From Tissierellia bacterium (GTDB lineage Bacteria > Bacillota > Clostridia > Tissierellales > Dethiosulfatibacteraceae): a DNA stretch of 5,094 nt. The notes under the pieces were generated by a model. That model was given only the letters and a program-made list of their open reading frames with translations, was not told the origin of the DNA and did no database searches. This document shows, one piece after another, positions 1 through 5,094 of this stretch (positions are counted from its first letter, which is position 1; the number at the start of each line of letters is the position of its first letter). Both the position numbers and the translations under genes were made by a program. The stretch is from NCBI GenBank assembly GCA_007116605.1, contig SKID01000246.1:1-5094 (forward strand), given 5' to 3'.

Positions 1-1641
1 CTTGAACATGGAGTGGTTATTTCAGATGTGCAAGTTTTTGAACGAGGGGAACCCTACACCTTTAACCCGGGAACAGACTATGGTCCTCCGGGCACATTCA
101 TTGTTGTAGAGAGTCCAAAAAGTTTGCTCATTGATTGGAGTATTAATGCTTATAATCAAACACGTACTTTTGTTGTACAATATCGTGTTGAAAATCAAAT
201 TAAACTTCATAATGATGTAGCTGAACTTTATTATCAGTTTATTGGAAACGAATGGGAAGATCCTCAATCTAAAGTTTCTGTACGTCTTTTATTACCAGAA
301 GGGTCAAAAAGAGAAGACTTAAGAGCATGGGGACATGGTCCTTTAGATGGCAATGTGACTATCATCAATGAAAGAGAAGTATTGTGGGAAATCAATCGTC
401 TGCCTGCTAGAACTTTTTTAGAAGGTCGTGTCACTTTTACTCCTTCAACCATCAATAAACCTAGCCTAAAAACAGGGACTAATCAATTAGAAAACATATT
501 AGCCGAAGAGCAAACTTTAGCTGACCGAGCGAATCGTCAAAGAGCTTTAGCTCGTTTTGAATGGATTTTTGGCTTGTTAGTTTTTATTCTGACCATTGTA
601 GGCGGCATTTCTATTCGTAAAAAATACAATAAAAAATTCCCCACTACCTTTGATGGAGATTACTACCGGGAACTCCCTGCAAATTATAGTCCTGCAGAAT
701 TAGGCGTTCTCATTAGAAAAGGAACACCCAATCCTACTGATTTTACAGCTACTGTAGTCGATTTAGCTCATAGAGGGTTTTTCTCATTAGAAGAACAAGT
801 CAACTCAGGTAAAGGATTATTTAAACGCAAAAAAGGGACTACTTTTTTAGCAAAACGCACAAACAAACCTATTGATTCTTTAAAAGCTCACGAACGTTCT
901 GTTTACGATTTATTATTTATACAAGTATCTATTGATAGTCAAAATGTCACATTTGATGAGATCGAAGAGTTTGCCAAAAAAAAGCCAAAGCAATTCCAAT
1001 CATTTTGGACAAATTGGAAAATGGGACTAAATTTATCTGGAGAGCGAAATCAATTCTTTGATAATTCGTGTACTAAAGGTCGCATTATGGGATTTTTAAT
1101 TGGTTTGTTGCTCTTTGTTGTGGGGATTGTCCTTGTAATTTTCAGTGGATTTATTGGTACAGGCATTTTAATGATAGTCTCTTCAATAATCATGCTCGCA
1201 ATGACACTCACCATTTTTAGATATTCTCAAAAGGGTCAAGAAGACTATGTGCGTTGGATGGCTTTTAAGAAGTTTCTATTGGATTTTTCTGGCATGAAAA
1301 AGCATGAACTCCCTTCTTTAATTATCTGGGAACATTATATGGTTTATGCTATCACTTTAGGTGTTGCCAAAGAAGTGATGAAGCAACTTCAACTGGTTTA
1401 TCCTGACTTAACAGAAGACAATCGTCGTTTTGGTGCCGGCTGGTATGTTTATGGTATGACTGCAGGTAATCCTGGAGTTGCATTAAGTCGTAGTTTTGAT
1501 AGCCTTTCAAATAGCATAAGTAGCTCTATCACCACAGCGGTAAGTAGTTCGTCATCTGGTTCAGGTGGGGGTGGTGGCTTCTCCGGCGGCGGTGGCGGCG
1601 GCGGTGGCGGCGGCGGTGGCGGCGGCGGTGGCGGTCGTTAA
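1..1641 (+). CDS. DUF2207 family membrane protein, 5'-truncated by window edge
   Basis: The reading frame is open from base 1 (Leu-Glu-His-Gly before the GTG at 13), so the start and the expected signal peptide lie upstream; 546 residues are visible, and by family lengths tens of N-terminal residues are probably missing. Counted from base 1, residues 1-185 form a beta-rich, probably extracytoplasmic region, including the LYYQFIGNEW stretch typical of DUF2207. A membrane helix follows at about 186-204, then the conserved core YYRELP...SPAELG...TDFTATVVDLAHRGFF at about 221-262. A pair of helices lies at about 360-406, then FLLDFS...ELPSLIIWEHYMVYAITLG at about 424-453. The end is Ser-rich, then FSGG and a run of 17 Gly closing with Arg. 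Gly-rich tails are common in this family. The biochemical function is unknown; a membrane or envelope role is inferred only from topology. No cognate terminator hairpin follows. Family call is firm; function is open. Confidence 0.9.
   Translation, partial: LEHGVVISDVQVFERGEPYTFNPGTDYGPPGTFIVVESPKSLLIDWSINAYNQTRTFVVQYRVENQIKLHNDVAELYYQFIGNEWEDPQSKVSVRLLLPEGSKREDLRAWGHGPLDGNVTIINEREVLWEINRLPARTFLEGRVTFTPSTINKPSLKTGTNQLENILAEEQTLADRANRQRALARFEWIFGLLVFILTIVGGISIRKKYNKKFPTTFDGDYYRELPANYSPAELGVLIRKGTPNPTDFTATVVDLAHRGFFSLEEQVNSGKGLFKRKKGTTFLAKRTNKPIDSLKAHERSVYDLLFIQVSIDSQNVTFDEIEEFAKKKPKQFQSFWTNWKMGLNLSGERNQFFDNSCTKGRIMGFLIGLLLFVVGIVLVIFSGFIGTGILMIVSSIIMLAMTLTIFRYSQKGQEDYVRWMAFKKFLLDFSGMKKHELPSLIIWEHYMVYAITLGVAKEVMKQLQLVYPDLTEDNRRFGAGWYVYGMTAGNPGVALSRSFDSLSNSISSSITTAVSSSSSGSGGGGGFSGGGGGGGGGGGGGGGGGR
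1585..1635 (+). repeat. 12-bp GC-rich tandem repeat encoding the poly-Gly tail
   Basis: Three exact copies of GGTGGCGGCGGC start at 1591, 1603 and 1615, with a partial unit before them (1585-1590) and a diverged one after (1627-1635). Every codon is GGC or GGT, giving 17 consecutive Gly just before Arg-stop. The unit is a multiple of three, so slippage would change tail length without shifting frame. The block stands out from the A/T-rich gene around it. Confidence 0.85.
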
Positions 1642-1721
1642 CCAAACCAACTAACACACCCCTCTAATCACATCATCAACAATTGTCCCCCCCTCTCTAT
1701 TACAAATACTATCATATAATT
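1642..1721 (+). terminator. Candidate Rho-utilisation (rut-like) C-rich, G-poor stretch
   Basis: Directly after the DUF2207 stop the + strand has 29 C and a single G (base 1685) in about 80 bases, including seven C at 1687-1693. No GC hairpin with a T tract is present, so there is no intrinsic terminator for the upstream gene. A C-rich, G-depleted, unstructured transcript just past a stop codon is the known signature of Rho loading sites. The function is inferred; it could equally be a neutral leader region for the next gene. Confidence 0.3.
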
Positions 1722-1729
1722 GATATATT
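1700..1729 (+). promoter_or_regulatory. Possible promoter for the phosphodiesterase gene
   Basis: An extended -10 element (TGA then TATATT, 1721-1729) lies 18 bp behind a weak -35-like TTACAA (1700-1705). This would start transcription near 1736, leaving a leader of about 37 bases. An overlapping perfect TATAAT at 1715-1720 lacks a fitting -35. The site is plausible but the area is A/T-rich, so chance matches are easy. Read-through from the upstream gene is the alternative. Confidence 0.35.
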
Positions 1730-1758
1730 GTTTTAAAGAAGGGGGTTTTGATTTAAAA

Positions 1759-1767
1759 AAAGGATGG
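1759..1767 (+). promoter_or_regulatory. Ribosome binding site deciding the start at 1773
   Basis: AAAGGATGG resembles the consensus AAGGAGGTG and ends 5 bases before the ATG at 1773. The alternative ATG at 1764 lies inside this site and would have no Shine-Dalgarno of its own at a usable distance; the GAAGGGGG at 1738-1745 is 18 bases away. Confidence 0.65.
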
Positions 1768-1772
1768 TATGT

Positions 1773-2678
1773 ATGAAAAAAATTATATCTTTATTGTCAT
1801 TATCCTTGCTAGTTCTTTTCATTATTCTGATATTAGCGGTTAAAATAATCAGCCCAGGTAGAATTGGTCAGCAACTATCTAAAGACCTAAACTTTCCCCA
1901 TCCAACAATTATAGCTCACAGAGGGGTCTCTTATGAAGCACCTGAGTCAACTATGATGGCTTATGAATTAGCCATTACTTACTCCGTTGACTTTCTAGAG
2001 GCTGATTTACAAAGAACAAAGGACGGCGTCATCATTGTTTTTCATGATGATGATTTGAAACGCACCTCTAATGCATCAGACCTTTGGCCAGAAAAAGAGA
2101 CTTATGCTATATCCGATTTCACATTCGATGAACTGCAACAGCTCGATATTGGTTCTTGGTTTAACCTACAATATCCAGAAAGAAGCAATCCCTTGTATGA
2201 AGGTCTGTCAATAATCACTTTACATGAATTAATTGAGCTTGCACAACAACATCATATTGGACTGTACTTAGAAACAAAATCCCCGGATAAGTATCCAGGG
2301 ATTGAACAAGACATTATTGACATTCTACACCAAAATCAGTTTGAAGGTCTTTTAGTTTTTCAGTCATTTAGTCTTGAAAGCTTAAAAGCATTTAAATCTA
2401 TACAGCCTGATACACCTAGAGTCTTATTAATCAATCGTGATCGTGCTCAAGCAGAGGGTTTTAAAAACATTATAGATGAATCTTATACCCTAATCACAGG
2501 AGTTGGACCTGTCGGTTATCTGGGATTACCTCATAATATCGGTTATGCTCACCGTAAAGGCTTAATCGTCCATCTATATACCATAAATGATACTCTACAG
2601 ATGAGACTTTTTCGTTATTTTGGAGCTGATGGTTTCTTTACTGACAAACCTGCTTTAGCCAATGATCTTTTCCGCTAA
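1773..2678 (+). CDS. Glycerophosphodiester phosphodiesterase, membrane-anchored or secreted (GlpQ/UgpQ-like)
   Basis: This 301-residue protein belongs to the GDPD TIM-barrel family, which hydrolyses glycerophosphodiesters to glycerol-3-phosphate and an alcohol; some Gram-positive members act on teichoic acids. The N-terminus is MKK plus a hydrophobic segment to about residue 26 with no lipobox Cys, so it is an uncleaved anchor or a signal peptide placing the enzyme outside. Family motifs are in order: His49-Arg50-Gly51, Glu58 (APEST), Glu76 and Asp78 (LEADLQ), His91-Asp92 (FHDDDLKRTS), Glu167-Thr-Lys169, YTIND at 269-273, and FGADGFFTDKP at 283-293. The general acid/base histidines (49, 91) and metal ligands (76, 78, 167) are all present, so it should be active. 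The YTIND motif has Tyr where many relatives have Trp. The ATG at 1773 is chosen from its ribosome binding site (1764 would add three residues). It lies 131 bp after the DUF2207 gene on the same strand and overlaps the kinase stop by 4 bp. Substrate is not resolved. Confidence 0.93.
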   Translation: MKKIISLLSLSLLVLFIILILAVKIISPGRIGQQLSKDLNFPHPTIIAHRGVSYEAPESTMMAYELAITYSVDFLEADLQRTKDGVIIVFHDDDLKRTSNASDLWPEKETYAISDFTFDELQQLDIGSWFNLQYPERSNPLYEGLSIITLHELIELAQQHHIGLYLETKSPDKYPGIEQDIIDILHQNQFEGLLVFQSFSLESLKAFKSIQPDTPRVLLINRDRAQAEGFKNIIDESYTLITGVGPVGYLGLPHNIGYAHRKGLIVHLYTINDTLQMRLFRYFGADGFFTDKPALANDLFR

Positions 2679-4114
2679 TCGGCTGAGCTTAAAGGTAATT
2701 GGAAGTATACTGTAGTGCCTTGATCAATGACACTCTCAGCCCATATTTCACCCTGATGAGCTTCAACCACTGTTTGACAGATTGCTAAACCTAATCCTGT
2801 CCCACCATGTTCTCTGGATCTGGACTTGTCTCCTCTGTAAAATCTTTGGAATACATAAGGCAAATCGTCTTCGTGGATACCTGGTCCCTTATCTGATATA
2901 CTCACACGTACAAAATCATTGTATATTTGTGCTTTAATCATGATTTCGCATGAGTTTGAAGAAAACTTTAAAGCATTGCCAATAATATTGTCCATCACTT
3001 GATTCATTCTTTCTCTGTCTAAAGTAACTATCACACTGGGGAAAGGTCTTTTAAAACGAATATTGCATGCGTCAACTAAAGCTTCACATTCTTTAATTGC
3101 TGCATATTCTTCTAAATAATCTTTAAAATCCATCTTCATAAATTTCATTTGCATTTGACCTGTTTCAAGTTTAGAAAAGAGTGTTAAGTCATCTATCAAA
3201 CGATCCAGACTTTCTGTTTTGTTTTGGATAACTGATAAATATCTCTCAAAAGCTTGAGGGTCTTTTGCTTTTCCATCTTTTAATGCTTCCACATAGCCTT
3301 TAATAGAAGTCATCGGCGTTCTCAAATCATGAGAAATGCTTGCAATCAGGTGTTTTTTTGCATCATCCTGTTCTTTTTGCTTATTAATTGATGCTTTCAA
3401 TTGCTCCTTCATTGTATTAAATGCTTTAACAAAACTTCCTATTTCGTTCTGGTTTCTGTACTCCAAATCAAAATCCAACTCGCCCATAGCCACTTTTTTT
3501 GTTGCTTCACTTAATTCTCCTAATGGTATTAGCACACTCTTAGAAATAAATATGGTAAAAAAAGACATGAGAATAATGAATAATAGTATTCCAGACAACA
3601 CGCTGAGTCCGATCAAAATAAAAACGCGTTGGAACCCTAAACTCATAACCTCTTGTTCATCAAAAATAAATATGGCATTAGCTAATAATTGTCTGTCTAC
3701 GATAATAGGCTTGATATACCTTACATCAGATGAGTTTCCTGTTCTTAATGATAAGTCTGCGCCATACCTAATGTCAAAGTAACCCTTGATATTTTGTTCG
3801 TAAGCGTTGCTATTGTTAGAGTCAAACAAAATACGATCATCTCTAGAAATAATAATTAAGTCCGAATCAAATCGATCAAAATAATCTTGCATCAAGTGCC
3901 TAACTTGATTATCTTGACTTAAGAGATGATGGTTATCTTGTAATATAGCAGTCATATCTTCAAAAAACCGATCAACACGGGCCAAATGTTCAAACTCAGG
4001 TTCTGTATTCACATAGTCAATCACTGTCTTGATAAGACCTCCTGTGACTATAACAGGTGTGATGATACAAATAATAAATGCAATAATCAATTGTCTTTTT
4101 AAACCCAGTCTCAT
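2675..4114 (-). CDS. Sensor histidine kinase of a two-component system
   Basis: This 479-residue membrane kinase is the partner of the regulator encoded just upstream. TM1 is at about 8-30, followed by an outside sensor region of about 31-163 with a PAS/Cache-like stretch (LIIISRDDRILFDS at 86-99). TM2 is at about 164-190 and HAMP at about 191-240. The phosphoacceptor block is SISHDLRTPMTSIKGY with His262. The ATPase domain shows the N box (Asn376, Asn380), G1 (DKGPGI, 408-413), F box (FQRFYRG, 422-428) and G2 (GGTGLGLAI, 437-445), so it appears fully functional. The ATG at 4114 forms an ATGA overlap with the regulator's TGA and has GGAGAGGG upstream; a start at 4150 would add 12 residues inside the regulator gene without support. 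The stop (TAG) overlaps the convergent phosphodiesterase stop. The overall layout resembles VanS/PhoR-type kinases, but the signal is unknown and no specific name is justified. Confidence 0.95.
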   Translation of the reverse strand: MRLGLKRQLIIAFIICIITPVIVTGGLIKTVIDYVNTEPEFEHLARVDRFFEDMTAILQDNHHLLSQDNQVRHLMQDYFDRFDSDLIIISRDDRILFDSNNSNAYEQNIKGYFDIRYGADLSLRTGNSSDVRYIKPIIVDRQLLANAIFIFDEQEVMSLGFQRVFILIGLSVLSGILLFIILMSFFTIFISKSVLIPLGELSEATKKVAMGELDFDLEYRNQNEIGSFVKAFNTMKEQLKASINKQKEQDDAKKHLIASISHDLRTPMTSIKGYVEALKDGKAKDPQAFERYLSVIQNKTESLDRLIDDLTLFSKLETGQMQMKFMKMDFKDYLEEYAAIKECEALVDACNIRFKRPFPSVIVTLDRERMNQVMDNIIGNALKFSSNSCEIMIKAQIYNDFVRVSISDKGPGIHEDDLPYVFQRFYRGDKSRSREHGGTGLGLAICQTVVEAHQGEIWAESVIDQGTTVYFQLPLSSAD

Positions 4115-4815
4115 GATCCCTCTCCAACAAACTTGTATCCTACCCCCCATACTGTTTTGATCATTTGTGGATCTGCTGGATTTTTTTCAATCTTTTCTCT
4201 GATTTTCTTAATATGAACTGTGACAGTATTGATATCTCCATACTCGTTAAAACCCCATACCAAATTGAAAATTTGCTCTCTAGAGAAGACTTGATTAGGG
4301 TTTGTTACGAATAACCTAAGTACTTCAAATTCTCTTGCTGACAAATATACCACTTCATCATCTAATAGGACTTGATAGTTGTTTAAATGCACCGTCAATC
4401 GACCCTGATAGATAACTTCTTTATCATCTAATTTGGGTTTTGACAATAGAAAGTATCGTCTCATATGGGCTTTAACTCTTGCTACTAACTCACTTGGGCT
4501 AAATGGTTTCGTCATATAATCATCTGCACCCAGACCTAAGCTTATAATTTTATCAATATCTTTTGTCTTAGCGCTTAACATAATGATCGGTATTGAAGAT
4601 TTTGATCTAATGGTTCTCGCAATTTCTGTTCCTTCAACCTTTGGTAGCATAATGTCTAAAATGACTAAATCTGGCTTAATGCGATGATATTGACTTAACC
4701 CCTCTTCTCCATCATAAGCTGTGAATACTTCATAACCTTCGTCCAACAGATAATCTTTAACTAAATCAGCAATTTCTCTTTCATCTTCAACGATTAATAT
4801 TTTTTCTTTAGACAT
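4111..4815 (-). CDS. OmpR/PhoB-family response regulator, winged-helix DNA-binding
   Basis: At 234 residues this is the normal length for the family. The receiver domain (about 4-120) has the acidic pocket Glu10-Asp11-Glu12, phosphoacceptor Asp54 (VILDIMLP), Ser81 at the switch position (IIMLSAK), and Lys103 in MTKPF. The C-terminal trans_reg_C winged helix (about 135-230) shows LSAREFEVLRLF, FSREQIFNLVWG, the recognition-helix region TVTVHIKKIREKIE, and the hairpin IKTVWGVGYKF. All key residues are intact, so it should be phosphorylated by the neighbouring kinase and bind DNA as a dimer. The receiver resembles VanR-type regulators, yet no resistance genes are here. The start at 4815 has GGGAG 7 bases upstream. 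The longer frame from 4866 would overlap the promoter and add an unconserved 17-residue leader. First gene of the operon; its TGA overlaps the kinase ATG. Target genes are unknown; autoregulation is common in the family. Confidence 0.96.
   Translation of the reverse strand: MSKEKILIVEDEREIADLVKDYLLDEGYEVFTAYDGEEGLSQYHRIKPDLVILDIMLPKVEGTEIARTIRSKSSIPIIMLSAKTKDIDKIISLGLGADDYMTKPFSPSELVARVKAHMRRYFLLSKPKLDDKEVIYQGRLTVHLNNYQVLLDDEVVYLSAREFEVLRLFVTNPNQVFSREQIFNLVWGFNEYGDINTVTVHIKKIREKIEKNPADPQMIKTVWGVGYKFVGEGS
4118..4125 (-). promoter_or_regulatory. Ribosome binding site of the kinase gene
   Basis: On the minus strand GGAGAGGG lies inside the last codons of the regulator gene. The GGAG core is 7 bases from the ATG at 4114, which supports translational coupling and selects this start. 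Confidence 0.7.
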
Positions 4816-4822
4816 CTCTTTT

Positions 4823-4827
4823 CTCCC
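4823..4827 (-). promoter_or_regulatory. Ribosome binding site of the response regulator
   Basis: GGGAG on the minus strand lies 7 bases before the ATG at 4815 and separates this start from the upstream in-frame ATG codons. Confidence 0.7.
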
Positions 4828-4849
4828 ATTAAAATTTATCATTAGTCTT

Positions 4850-4879
4850 ATTATATCTGATAACATGAATAAGTTACAA
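4850..4879 (-). promoter_or_regulatory. Promoter of the regulator-kinase operon
   Basis: On the minus strand a -35-like TTGTAA (4879-4874) and a perfect TATAAT (4855-4850) are separated by 18 bp. Transcription would begin near 4843, giving a leader of about 27 bases with the ribosome binding site inside it. The position excludes the longer start at 4866. The surroundings are A/T-rich, but the combination of a consensus -10, acceptable spacing and correct distance to the gene is convincing. Confidence 0.6.
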
Positions 4880-5094
4880 ACTAATTCTAAAATTATTATT
4901 ATCTAAAACATTAATTAAATCTTTCATTCGATTGTTTATTATTATAGAACAGAGTGCCCGATAATTATTTTTTACACTGTAACGGTCATAGATAACGATC
5001 TCTCACTTTCCGGTGGCATTTTAAACGCCATCTGAATTCAAGAGTCCTGTTAATCACACTCATTTTCATAAAAGTTTTGCATGCCACTTAAATC
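4880..5094. other. Intergenic region without a credible gene
   Basis: Bases 4880-4948 are extremely A/T-rich (about 17% GC for 4831-4950), with CTAAAA repeated at 4887 and 4903. Bases 4951-5050 rise to about 40% GC. No frame longer than a few tens of codons has a ribosome binding site. A minus-strand frame of 14 codons runs in from the right edge and stops at 5050-5052; it could be the tail of a gene outside the window or chance. No T-tract terminator or known riboswitch pattern was recognised. Confidence 0.6.
5012..5032. repeat. Imperfect palindrome (operator-like or hairpin)
   Basis: The half GGTGGCATTT (5012-5021) mirrors AAACGCCATC (5023-5032) around a central T, matching at 8 of 10 positions. 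As RNA the outer six pairs (one G-U) could form a stem with a 9-base loop, but no T tract follows on either strand, so it does not look like a terminator. A further copy of the core, ATGCCAC at 5081-5087, lies in inverted orientation to GTGGCAT at 5013-5019. Confidence 0.45.

Noticed and set aside
22..455. Two minus-strand open frames (22-267 and 264-455) opposite the DUF2207 gene
   Set aside because: They lie wholly antisense to a clearly conserved coding region, show no recognisable domains and are best read as shadows.
1687..1745. Possible terminator hairpin pairing the C run (1687-1693) with the G run (1741-1745)
   Set aside because: Only about six pairs would form across a loop of roughly 45 bases, with mismatches next to the G run; this is not a convincing intrinsic terminator.
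3336..3782. A 148-codon + strand open frame inside the kinase gene
   Set aside because: It is antisense to the kinase HAMP and sensor coding sequence, has no recognisable domain, and the kinase is strongly supported in the other frame.
4115..4150. Longer kinase start at 4150
   Set aside because: The added 12 residues lie inside the regulator gene with no ribosome binding site; the ATGA overlap at 4111-4114 with GGAGAGGG upstream is the usual arrangement.
2675..4815. Naming the regulator-kinase pair vanR/vanS
   Set aside because: The receiver resembles VanR-type regulators, but this is a broad subfamily and no vancomycin-resistance genes are present.
4816..4866. Longer response-regulator start at 4866
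   Set aside because: It would place the start within the predicted promoter and upstream of the likely transcription start. The start at 4815 has a good ribosome binding site and gives the standard N-terminus.
4941..4946. Second minus-strand TATAAT as an upstream promoter
   Set aside because: No acceptable -35 hexamer sits 16-19 bp upstream; in such A/T-rich DNA a lone -10 match is expected by chance.
4986..5069. A 27-codon minus-strand open frame rich in Arg and Lys
   Set aside because: It has no ribosome binding site, is very short, and overlaps another open frame; it is mentioned only as part of the right-hand block and not called as a gene.

Overview
The window looks like a stretch of chromosome from a low-GC Gram-positive bacterium (Bacillota, perhaps Lactobacillales). 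The evidence is the AT-rich codon use, strong AGGA/GGAG ribosome binding sites, A/T-rich promoters and the protein types. The genus cannot be fixed from sequence alone. All four genes concern the cell envelope or signalling across it. No rRNA, tRNA, CRISPR array or intact mobile element is visible.

Layout: (1) Bases 1-1641 (+) hold a DUF2207-family membrane protein that is cut off at the left edge. It has an extracellular beta-rich part, three or so membrane segments, the conserved DUF2207 core, and a Ser-rich then poly-Gly tail encoded by a 12-bp tandem repeat. (2) Bases 1642-1772 are a gap that is C-rich and almost free of G, followed by a possible promoter and a clear ribosome binding site. 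(3) Bases 1773-2678 (+) encode a membrane-anchored or secreted glycerophosphodiester phosphodiesterase with its catalytic residues intact. (4) Bases 2675-4815 (-) are a two-gene operon encoding an OmpR/PhoB-type response regulator and its sensor histidine kinase. These genes are coupled by an ATGA overlap and driven by a well-formed promoter at 4850-4879. The kinase stop overlaps the phosphodiesterase stop by 4 bp, so the two transcription units meet head-on with no gap. (5) Bases 4816-5094 hold no credible gene. The half next to the operon is very A/T-rich and carries the promoter. The outer part has clearly higher GC and an imperfect palindrome, and could be a dispersed repeat or remnant element.

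The likely working picture is that the kinase senses an extracellular or membrane signal through its roughly 130-residue outside domain and passes phosphate to the regulator, which binds DNA through a winged helix. The phosphodiesterase probably acts outside the membrane on glycerophosphodiesters from lipid or teichoic-acid turnover. Whether the two-component system controls either + strand gene cannot be told from this window. Nothing here is clearly an undescribed system. The observations most worth a second look are the right-hand higher-GC block, the G-less 3' region after the DUF2207 gene, and the repeat-encoded Gly tail.
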